Origin: Akkermansiaceae bacterium
GTDB lineage: Bacteria; Verrucomicrobiota; Verrucomicrobiia; Verrucomicrobiales; Akkermansiaceae
Assembly (NCBI GenBank): GCA_025457665.1
Contig: JALOTY010000049.1
Coordinates: 1 to 38,632, forward strand
Direction: 5' to 3'
Length of the DNA stretch: 38,632 bases
Positions 1-8,014 of the stretch are shown piece after piece. The stretch's first letter is position 1; each line of letters begins with the position of its first letter. The position numbers and the translations under genes are program-made. Under the pieces are notes generated by a model. That model worked only from the letters and a program-made list of their open reading frames with translations. It was not told the origin of the DNA and searched no databases.

Positions 1-241
1 TGATCGCCATCAAAACGAAATCCTTGGCCTTTCTGCGGGCTTCGATGCTTTGATCGTTCTCGATATCGCTCAAGCGGTAAGTCCCCGGAGTCATTCGGAT
101 GGTTCGGCCATCCCCCGCCGCCTCCCTTATGAGAGAGGCCAGATCCGACACCTTCACTTCCGCCGCACCTCCCCGGCAGCTTGGCAGAACCAGTGTGGCC
201 ATCAATCCGAGAAACAACAAACAGAGGCGATACATCGACAT
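1..241 (-). CDS. Exported beta-helix-like protein, N-terminal 80 residues only (runs off the left edge)
   Basis: Reading the minus strand from the ATG at 241 gives 80 uninterrupted codons to the window edge, so the 3' end is missing. A second ATG lies two codons in. Residues 1-22 form a basic and hydrophobic signal peptide ending in LVLPSC, which would serve as a lipobox with C22 as the acylated residue. The mature part begins with a module reading VSDLASLIREAAGDG and then RTIRMTPGTYRLSD. This is the usual first rung of secreted right-handed beta-helix proteins, and it closely resembles residues about 337-365 of the divergent neighbour at 384-4460. The 142 bases between the two start codons must hold both promoters. 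An exported carbohydrate-binding or carbohydrate-degrading beta-helix protein is the inference; the catalytic part is not in view. Confidence 0.7.
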   Translation of the reverse strand, partial: MSMYRLCLLFLGLMATLVLPSCRGGAAEVKVSDLASLIREAAGDGRTIRMTPGTYRLSDIENDQSIEARRKAKDFVLMAI

Positions 242-383
242 GGACTGGACCCTGCACCAACCCTCCATCCCTGAAAATCACGGACTCCGCATTCCATGGA
301 AACCAGAGCTTCTTTTGACCCATGCCTGAAATTCCATTCATTCGTGCAACTGGCACCTCGTTCCGGCCCCATACCACGCCCAC

Positions 384-3300
384 ATGCACCCTCTCCTCGC
401 ATACTCCATCCTCTCGATTTTTGTCGCCCATGCCGCGGAGATCACTTGGACGGGATCCGCTGATCAGGAATGGCTCAATCCCGCCAACTGGTCCAGCCAG
501 CCCGCCTTGCCGGTGGAGGGTTCCAATGCCACCGCCGATACCCTCTGGATCGACTCACCGAGCCGACCCGCGGTTTTTGATGCCGCCGATGGGACCCGCA
601 ACTACCGCTCCATCCGCGTCGGCTTCAATGCCGATGGCAGACTCGACATCACCGGCGGCATCCTCTCCGGCCAACACACCATCCAAACGATGATCGGCCG
701 CGCCGGGCATCATGGCATCATGAACCTCTCCGGCGATGGCCAATTCCGCTCCGGACATATCACTCAGGTCGGTCTCGATGCCGGCAGCATCGGAGAAATC
801 CACCAAAGCGGTGGCACCTTCACGATCTTCCGCGGCGCGGCGGCCGATTCCGTTCCGGGAGAAACCAGCCTCCACCTCGGCCCCGGCGGCAGCGGTCTCT
901 ATCAGCTCTCGGCCGGGTCACTCTTCACCCGCTTCGGCGTGGTGGTCGGCAGCACCACACCTGGTTCCTCAGGCCGTTTCCACGTCACCGGATCGTCCTG
1001 GAATGCCACCATTGGCGGAAACAACGGCATCAACCCCGCCAATCACGGGTTCTGGGTCCAGCGAGCCAATGGCACACTCGCCGCCACCATCGATAGCAGC
1101 AACTTCTCCCTCTCCACCCTTCACATCCATCACGCCACCGGCTCGTTCCTCACCTTCGAAGCGGGATCGCTACTCGATACCGGTTTCACCGGCCACAGCC
1201 CCACGACCCCCATGTCCTGGGATCTCATCCGCTTCGATAACAATGCCACTCTCACCGATCTCGGACTCACCCTTCACCCCTACGATATTGCGGCCGGATG
1301 GAGTTTCGAATGGGCGGATAGCGATGCCGACCCACGTCCCGATACCCTTCGCCTTCATTACTCACCCCCTGTCGCGAACGCCGCCATCACCGTCCATAGC
1401 CTCGCCGAACTCAGGGAAGTCGCCGCCATTGACCACCTCGATGTGACCCTCGCCCCCGGCACCTACTGGCTTTCCGGACCTGCGGTGAAACCCTCACCCG
1501 TTGCCGATCATCCCATTTTCCTCGACCTCGCCGCTTCGCATTCGAATTTCGATTTCACCGGCGTCACCTTCCTCGTCGATACCCGCGATCTCCGTGGCTA
1601 CGGCCGCGCCTTTGGCCATTCGGACACCGTCCGCGTCTTCCAGATCAGTGGCGACCATACCACCGCAAAAGGCCTCGATCTCGAAGTCGTCAATGTCGCC
1701 TACAACGGCAACGATGCCTGGGGCCGCCCTCGTGAATTCACCGCCGATTGGTCCACCACTCTCGTCGAACTCATCGGCTCCCATATCTCCCTGCTCGACT
1801 GCACCTTCACCACCCGCGGCTCCTTCCCCTACGGTTACGGAGACGCTTTTGGCAAGGGCACCCGGCCTACCGATGCCAATGGCGTGACCAATGCCGCATG
1901 GATCGATCACCGCAAACACAATGGCATCCGTATCGGCCGCGGTGCGAATGACGTCACGTTGGAAAATATCACCCTGAACATGCGTAGCTTCGGCCACGGC
2001 ATTTTCCTCCAGGAAGGCGCGTCGGATGTCACTTTACGCCATTGCTCCGTGCTCGGGGATGAAATGGCGGATAGCGATGACATCATCGCCCACCCCGTTT
2101 ACCAGCAATGGGGATTCGCCACCTATCGGGAAAAAATCCCTGCCGATATCCGCATTTCCAAACATGAGGATGGCATCCGGGTTTATATCAATTCCAACTC
2201 CGCCACCAACGGTTGGCCCGAATTCGTTCACAACCTGACCATCGAGAACTGCAACATCGAACGCATGCGCGATGCATTGGCCACCGGCGACATGACGGGC
2301 GATCTCCATGTCACCCAGACTTCCGCCTGGGAATGCGAGCAAGGCTTCACGCCCTCTAACATCGCCAGCTCGAATACCTTCCTCAATTGCCGCGGCGATG
2401 CCCGCAATGGCCCACTCGTTTTCTTCCGCCGTTCCGCCAGCAACGTCACTCTCGAGTGCGAACTTGCCGGCACCCAGCCTCCCCGCGGCACTTGGCCCAT
2501 CGCCCTCATCAGCGGCACTGGCAATGACATCACTCTCACCCGCTCGGCTCCCGCCGGTCTCTACCCCTCCAGCGCCCATGTCCTCGTCTCCCAACGATGG
2601 CGCGAATGGCGCCACAGACCCGAGGCCGACCTCGATTCCCCGACCTCGAACAACGTCGCTTCGCCGTCATCCAACGGAACCATCCACAACCAAACCGGCC
2701 AGACCCTCGTTCTCGGGACCAACACCTCGGGCATGACCGGCAGTTCGGATGCGCCCGTGATCAACAAGGGCTCGAACAACATCTACACTGCCACCACCCT
2801 CATCCCTCCCGCCCTCACCGGCACGGACACCTGGGGCGAATGGTTCTCCCACCCCGGCGAAACCACCGTCATTTCCGCCGCCACACTCGGCGGTGCCAAT
2901 CCCCTTGATGGTGGAACCGTCATCGCGGACGGAGGCACCCTCATCCTTTCACCCGGCCTCTCCATCACCGGCGAATCCATCACCCTCAGCGGCGCAGGGA
3001 AAAACGGTCAGGGGGCCCTGTTCTCCCATGGCCTACCCGGCAATGGCACCCGCTGGGGAGTCAATGATTCCACCAGCACCATCACCCTCGCAGGAAACTC
3101 CACCATCCACGTCGGCACTGCTGGCAACCAGCTCCTCATCGGCGAAGTCGAAGGCAGCGGAAATCTCACCAAATCCGGCCCGGGGCTGCTGGTCATGGAA
3201 AACGGGCCTAACAGCTTTGCTGGAGATCTCATCCTCGCCGCCGGCTCCATTTCCGCTCGCACCGCCAAAGTCCCGCAAAACCTCATCATCCACCCGGGCA

Positions 3301-4460
3301 CCCACTTCGGCCAGCAGGCCAACCTGGCACTCGATCAAGACCCCGGGGAAACCACCACCGTCGATGGCACTCTCGACCTGAACCGCCGTGGCCCCACCGA
3401 TACCACCCCCCACCAAGCCGTCATCGGCCGGCTTCTCGGCGGCCCCACCGGCACCATCACCGCCACCTCCAGCGCAGCCACCCACAGCGTCGAAATCACG
3501 GGAAACGATCAGGCCTCCGATTTCAGCGGATCTCTCACCGGCTCCATTTCCCTGCGGAAATCCGGCAGCGCCCTCCTTCGCCTCCGCGGAAACTCCTCCC
3601 ACCTCGGAGAAACCCGAATTCTCCAAGGCACTCTCGATCTCCTCGGCTCCTTCAGTCAGTCGCCCCTCTTCCTCGCCAGCGGGGCCGTCCTCACCGGCTC
3701 CGGCAGCACCCAAGGTGCCCTGACCCTGGAATCCGGAGCGATCTTCCGCCCGGGCACAGGCATCGATCGCTTCACCTCAGGCCCGCAAACCTGGCATGAC
3801 GGTGCCGTCATCGAGATCGACCTTGCCCAACACCAAGGCAGCCCTGGCGCTGCATGGGATCATCTGGAAATCGCTGGAACCCTCGCCATCGCCCCTCAAG
3901 GCGGCACCCCGCTGGTCCGAATCATCGCGCTGCCGGGAAGCTTCGATGATTTCGATCCCCGCTCCCCCCGCACCTGGACCCTTGCCACCGCTACCGATGT
4001 CATCGCGACCTCTCTCCCCGCGCTTGAAATCAGCTCCGGACCCTCTCTACCGGAGGGCGGCACCTTCACACTCGTCACCACGCCCTCGGCCCTCACCCTT
4101 CAGTTCACGCCCTCGGCATTTTCCTCGTGGAAACTCCTCCATGACATCCCCGCCGCCACCCCCGCGGATGCCGATCCCGACCTCAATGGCATTTCCCTCC
4201 TTCTTGAATATGCCACCGGCATCACACCCGGTGGAAATGCGACACCCCTCATCATCATCCCCGGTCCCTCAGGCCCTTCCGCCCGCTTCTTCCGAGCTGC
4301 GGTCGATGTAAGATACGACATTTATAGTAGCAGCGATCTGGTTTCCTGGCAGCTCCTGGGAAGCGATCCCGGCTCCGTCGGATCCACGGTGGAAATCCCT
4401 TTGCCACAGACCTCGATGCGCCACTTCGTCCGCCTCCATGCGACCCTTGCCACTCCTTGA
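384..4460 (+). CDS. Large secreted protein: right-handed beta-helix core flanked by autotransporter-type beta-strand repeats
   Basis: This 1358-residue protein has a short signal peptide (about residues 1-17, cleaved near AHAAE). It then has a WTGSADQEWLNPANW module and Gly/Ser-rich beta-strand repeats to about residue 330. From residue 339 (SLAELREVAA, then TLAPGTYWLSG) to about 760 it reads as a right-handed parallel beta-helix, with repeated 'VTLENITLNM'-like rungs. Residues about 830-1120 carry autotransporter-associated repeats such as GSGNLTKSGPGLLVMENG and SGSALLRLRGNSS. From about 1246 it ends in the 'FSSWKLL...ADPDLNG.SLLLEYATG' domain common at the C-termini of verrucomicrobial secreted proteins. 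No beta-barrel translocator or PEP-CTERM tail is present, so release or another anchoring route is implied. The function is probably polysaccharide binding or cleavage, but no catalytic residues can be assigned. The start has no clear ribosome binding site, as is usual in this window. Confidence 0.85.
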   Translation: MHPLLAYSILSIFVAHAAEITWTGSADQEWLNPANWSSQPALPVEGSNATADTLWIDSPSRPAVFDAADGTRNYRSIRVGFNADGRLDITGGILSGQHTIQTMIGRAGHHGIMNLSGDGQFRSGHITQVGLDAGSIGEIHQSGGTFTIFRGAAADSVPGETSLHLGPGGSGLYQLSAGSLFTRFGVVVGSTTPGSSGRFHVTGSSWNATIGGNNGINPANHGFWVQRANGTLAATIDSSNFSLSTLHIHHATGSFLTFEAGSLLDTGFTGHSPTTPMSWDLIRFDNNATLTDLGLTLHPYDIAAGWSFEWADSDADPRPDTLRLHYSPPVANAAITVHSLAELREVAAIDHLDVTLAPGTYWLSGPAVKPSPVADHPIFLDLAASHSNFDFTGVTFLVDTRDLRGYGRAFGHSDTVRVFQISGDHTTAKGLDLEVVNVAYNGNDAWGRPREFTADWSTTLVELIGSHISLLDCTFTTRGSFPYGYGDAFGKGTRPTDANGVTNAAWIDHRKHNGIRIGRGANDVTLENITLNMRSFGHGIFLQEGASDVTLRHCSVLGDEMADSDDIIAHPVYQQWGFATYREKIPADIRISKHEDGIRVYINSNSATNGWPEFVHNLTIENCNIERMRDALATGDMTGDLHVTQTSAWECEQGFTPSNIASSNTFLNCRGDARNGPLVFFRRSASNVTLECELAGTQPPRGTWPIALISGTGNDITLTRSAPAGLYPSSAHVLVSQRWREWRHRPEADLDSPTSNNVASPSSNGTIHNQTGQTLVLGTNTSGMTGSSDAPVINKGSNNIYTATTLIPPALTGTDTWGEWFSHPGETTVISAATLGGANPLDGGTVIADGGTLILSPGLSITGESITLSGAGKNGQGALFSHGLPGNGTRWGVNDSTSTITLAGNSTIHVGTAGNQLLIGEVEGSGNLTKSGPGLLVMENGPNSFAGDLILAAGSISARTAKVPQNLIIHPGTHFGQQANLALDQDPGETTTVDGTLDLNRRGPTDTTPHQAVIGRLLGGPTGTITATSSAATHSVEITGNDQASDFSGSLTGSISLRKSGSALLRLRGNSSHLGETRILQGTLDLLGSFSQSPLFLASGAVLTGSGSTQGALTLESGAIFRPGTGIDRFTSGPQTWHDGAVIEIDLAQHQGSPGAAWDHLEIAGTLAIAPQGGTPLVRIIALPGSFDDFDPRSPRTWTLATATDVIATSLPALEISSGPSLPEGGTFTLVTTPSALTLQFTPSAFSSWKLLHDIPAATPADADPDLNGISLLLEYATGITPGGNATPLIIIPGPSGPSARFFRAAVDVRYDIYSSSDLVSWQLLGSDPGSVGSTVEIPLPQTSMRHFVRLHATLATP

Positions 4461-4593
4461 TTCGATTGCTGTTCAACAGGGAAACCCCTCTCCAAACGCA
4501 GTTCGCTTGTGAGCCAAACACTTACGGGCGATACTCCTTCCAACCCAAAGCTACGTGCTGTCCCCCATGGCAGCCCGAAACCCATCTCTCGCC

Positions 4594-5277
4594 ATGAAAG
4601 CCCGAAAGTCCGGTTTTACTCTCGTCGAACTCCTCGTCGCCATCGTCATCGTTTCCATCCTCAGCCTGCTCGCCTTCTTCGGCGTCCGCAGTGCCAAGGA
4701 ACGGGCATCCGCCGCCGTCGATGCCAATGACATGCGCAACATCTGGGTGGGTGTCCAGAGCTTCACCGCCGACAACAACGGCAAGCTTCCAACCACCATG
4801 TCCGGCATCTCGCCCACCTATCGCCGGTCCGCGGTCACCCTCTCCACCGTCCTCGCTCCCTACCTCGGGTTCGAAGACGCCACGGACGGCCAATTCATGC
4901 CGGTCTTCGCCGCGGCCAGTTGGCAATCCGCCACCAACAACCCCACCGGCCCCTCCCTGCTCGTCCACCAGGAAATCTATGTCGGCAAGGGCAAGAAATG
5001 GACCGGCAATCCCATGCGCCCCTCCCCCAGCCAGTTCAGCTTCGGCTACCCGGGTTCCCGCGCCCCACGCACCATGGCCGCCGTCATGGGTGCCATGAGC
5101 TACCCGGCCGATGCGCTCATGCTCTCGGAGATCGACCGCAAGCATCCCGAATTCAAGGTCAGCAAACCCAGCTGGCTCGCCGACGTCCCGGAAAACCTCG
5201 CCCACGGCAGCTACCGCCTCGGCCTCTACTGGGATGGCCATGTCGGCAAGCTCGATGAAGACCTCAAGCCCAAGTGA
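4594..5277 (+). CDS. Type II/IV pseudopilin-like protein with prepilin N-terminal methylation motif
   Basis: The protein starts MKARKSGFTLVELLVAIVIV: a short basic leader, the prepilin-peptidase site G^FTLVE with the conserved Glu at +5, and one hydrophobic helix. This is the class III signal of type IV pilins and type II secretion pseudopilins. I chose the ATG at 4594 because it gives a normal 7-residue leader; upstream in-frame starts at 4555 and 4567 would lengthen the leader by 13 or 9 residues. The mature part is about 220 residues. It ends HGSYRLGLYWDGHVGKLDED, which resembles the C-terminal 'DGHV' signature of the many pseudopilin-like proteins in Planctomycetes and Verrucomicrobiota. 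It lies between large exported repeat proteins, 95-135 bases after the first and 49 bases before the next, so co-expression with surface proteins is plausible. Its role is not known. Confidence 0.85.
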   Translation: MKARKSGFTLVELLVAIVIVSILSLLAFFGVRSAKERASAAVDANDMRNIWVGVQSFTADNNGKLPTTMSGISPTYRRSAVTLSTVLAPYLGFEDATDGQFMPVFAAASWQSATNNPTGPSLLVHQEIYVGKGKKWTGNPMRPSPSQFSFGYPGSRAPRTMAAVMGAMSYPADALMLSEIDRKHPEFKVSKPSWLADVPENLAHGSYRLGLYWDGHVGKLDEDLKPK

Positions 5278-5326
5278 TCCTCGCCAAAGCCAAATCAACT
5301 TCCCGCCATTCAAGCCTTCTAAATCC

Positions 5327-7957
5327 ATGAAACCCACTCGCATCCAATCTCCGCTTTCCCTCGGTGTCCTGACCCTCGGCCTCACCGCCTCGCTCCTCGG
5401 CACCGCCGCGCGCGCCGCCACCTTCACCTGGGATGGCGGAGGTAGCGATGGCAACTGGTCCACCGCTGCCAACTGGTCCACCGATACCGCACCCGCGGCC
5501 GCGGGTGACAACCTCATCTTCGCCGGCACCGCCAACACCACGACGAACAACGACCTCGTCACGTCCATCAACGTCGGTCCCGCCATCACCTTCGCTGCCG
5601 GTGCTGGCTCCTTCAATCTGACAGGGAACGCCCTGACCCTGGGCAGCGGCGGGGGCGGCGGCATCACCATCGTCTCTCAACAAAGCCCAAATCCCCAGAC
5701 GATCAGCGCCAACATCAATCTCTCCGGTGGTAATGGCGACCGCACGATCACCTTCGCCTCCGGTGCAGGCAGCCTCACGCTCAGCGGAAACATCGATTTC
5801 GCCAACGACTGGCTCTTCCCGAATACCACCGCCGGCACCATCATTCTCTCCGGCACAAATACCGGCGATGGCAAGGCCACCAATGCCATCACCGCCGGCA
5901 CCAACATCCTCCGCGCAATGATGCGCAACAATGTCGGCGGCACGGTCCTGACGCTCGGCAGTGATGCAGCGCTTGGAAATTCCGGCAGTGGTGATCCCTC
6001 CCTTGGCACCGCCAGCTTGCGGGGCATCATCGCCAACCAGAACATGACGGTGAACACCATCGGCAACCGGAACCTTTCCGGCAGCACTTTTGCGATCAAC
6101 GCCGCCAATATCACCTTCAACGGCAGCGCCAATCTCACCATCGGGAACATCATCAACCACAACGGCAACCGTGACTTTGTCGCCTCGGGAAGCGGTGCGG
6201 TCACCGTGGGCAGCGCTTACTTCCTCTCCGCGGACCAAACCAGCCGCGCCCATTTCCTCAATGTCACCGGAACCGGCGGCGTGACCATCAATGGCCCGCT
6301 CTTTGATACACTCCACAGCGGCGGCATCACCACCCGGAACATCAATGATACCAACGGCAGCCCCATCAGCGCCCGTTTCCGCAAATCCGGCAGTGGCACA
6401 CTCACCCTGAATGGCAACAGCGCCAGCTTCACCGGGGAAATCTCTCTCGAAAACGGCACCACCATCCTCGGCCACCCCAACGCCCTCGGCGCCACCAGCG
6501 GCACCCGCAGTTTCAACCTGACAGGCGAAACCTTCATCGATGACCCCATCGTCAACATGGACAGCATCACCGGCATCGAAGTCGGCCAGACCGTCACCGG
6601 CACCGGCATCGCTCCGGGAACGACGGTAACGGCCGTCGATGCAGGGTTGCTCACCATCACCCTTTCCCAAGCCGCAACGGCCGATGGTTTCCCCGTCACA
6701 CTCACCTTCACCGGCACCCGCAGTGCACCCACCGCCGTCGGCAAGGCCCCTGGCCTCGCCACGCTTGATCTGAATGGCCAAACGATTGCCGAACCCATCC
6801 ACTTCCTTGAAGGCCCCGGGCATAACAACCAAGGCGTACTGATCAATTCCAACACGTCCACCCCTGCCGCAATCACCACAGATATCACCAATGTTTACTC
6901 ATCGACGGTTGCCGGTCCCGGAGATATCACGGTCACCCGTCTCATTGCCATCGTCGCCCGCACGATCACCAAAAACGGAACCGGCACATTCACCACGAAT
7001 GGCACCAGCCACAACAACCTCTGCGGCTGGGTGCTCAATGAAGGCACGCTCGTGTTTGCCAACACCGCCGGACTCGCTTCCGATCGCGGCACCACCATCA
7101 ATGCAGGCACCCTCCGCCTCAGCGGGCCTAACAGCAATCTCATCAACGACACCCAGTCGTTCACGATGAATGGCGGCACCTTTGACCTCAATGGCAAGGG
7201 CGAGGCCGTCGCTGCTATCACCGGCAGCGCAGGCACGATCACCAACTCCAACCCCACCGCCGCCACACTCTTCGTCGGCGGCGGTGTCGCCGGCACCTCT
7301 TCCGGCAGCTTCGGCGGGGTCATTCAGGACGGCAGCGGCATCCTCCATGTCAACAAGGAGGGCACCGGCACCCAGACGCTCACCGGCGCTTGCAGCTACA
7401 GCGGAAACACCACGGTCAGCAACGGCACTCTCAGTCTCGCCAACGCTTTCCTCGATGATGATTCCACCGTCACTCTCGCCGCTGGTGCGGTTCTCGACCT
7501 CACCCACAGCAGCACGGATGTCGTCGCCGCCCTCATCATCGATGGGGTCTCACAACCCGCTGGCACTTACAACAGCGCGAACACCAGTGGTGCCATCACC
7601 GGCACCGGCTCCATCCAGGTCGTCCCTTCCAGCCCGGCAGGCTATCAGAACTGGGCGGATACTTACGCCAACGGCGATGGCAGTGAGCTTGACTCCGATG
7701 GCGATGGCGTGAGCAACGGCATCGAATACTTCATGGGAGAAACCAATGATGGATTCACCGCCACACCCGGCATCGTTTCCGGTGCCATCACCTGGCCCAA
7801 GGACGCCGCCTTTTCCGGCACCTACACCGTGCAGACCTCGGATGACCTCACCGATTGGACCGATGTCGCCTCCACCGACAACGGCAGCTCAGTCACCTAC
7901 ACCCTCCCCGTCCAGCCCGGCCCCTTCTTCGTCCGCCTCAAGGTGACTCCCAACTGA
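5327..7957 (+). CDS. Autotransporter-associated beta-strand repeat protein, paralogue A (no PEP-CTERM tail)
   Basis: This 876-residue exported protein starts at the ATG at 5327 (MKPTRIQSPLSL...), which begins a clear signal peptide ending near ARAAT; the open frame upstream is a shadow of the pseudopilin gene. The mature N-terminus TFTWDGGGSDGNWSTAANW is the usual entry module of verrucomicrobial repeat proteins. The body is built of Gly/Asn/Thr-rich beta strands, including several 'GTGTLTLNGNS'-type autotransporter-associated repeats. It is very similar to the next gene over most of its length. It differs in two places: an insert at about residues 399-465 with the GIEVGQTVTGTGIAPGTTV motif, and a C-terminus carrying a calcium-type DSDGDGVSNG motif near residue 789 followed by a terminal domain ending FFVRLKVTPN. 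A structural or adhesive surface role is inferred from composition only. Confidence 0.85.
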   Translation: MKPTRIQSPLSLGVLTLGLTASLLGTAARAATFTWDGGGSDGNWSTAANWSTDTAPAAAGDNLIFAGTANTTTNNDLVTSINVGPAITFAAGAGSFNLTGNALTLGSGGGGGITIVSQQSPNPQTISANINLSGGNGDRTITFASGAGSLTLSGNIDFANDWLFPNTTAGTIILSGTNTGDGKATNAITAGTNILRAMMRNNVGGTVLTLGSDAALGNSGSGDPSLGTASLRGIIANQNMTVNTIGNRNLSGSTFAINAANITFNGSANLTIGNIINHNGNRDFVASGSGAVTVGSAYFLSADQTSRAHFLNVTGTGGVTINGPLFDTLHSGGITTRNINDTNGSPISARFRKSGSGTLTLNGNSASFTGEISLENGTTILGHPNALGATSGTRSFNLTGETFIDDPIVNMDSITGIEVGQTVTGTGIAPGTTVTAVDAGLLTITLSQAATADGFPVTLTFTGTRSAPTAVGKAPGLATLDLNGQTIAEPIHFLEGPGHNNQGVLINSNTSTPAAITTDITNVYSSTVAGPGDITVTRLIAIVARTITKNGTGTFTTNGTSHNNLCGWVLNEGTLVFANTAGLASDRGTTINAGTLRLSGPNSNLINDTQSFTMNGGTFDLNGKGEAVAAITGSAGTITNSNPTAATLFVGGGVAGTSSGSFGGVIQDGSGILHVNKEGTGTQTLTGACSYSGNTTVSNGTLSLANAFLDDDSTVTLAAGAVLDLTHSSTDVVAALIIDGVSQPAGTYNSANTSGAITGTGSIQVVPSSPAGYQNWADTYANGDGSELDSDGDGVSNGIEYFMGETNDGFTATPGIVSGAITWPKDAAFSGTYTVQTSDDLTDWTDVASTDNGSSVTYTLPVQPGPFFVRLKVTPN

Positions 7958-8014
7958 TCCGCCCGCCCCACCCAACCCCAAGAGAAACGCGAACGACCCT
8001 CACGCCAAATCATC

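Noticed and set aside
5264..6832. A 522-codon minus-strand frame opposite paralogue A
   Set aside because: It is antisense to the repeat-protein gene and has the same biased composition; there is no signal peptide or motif.
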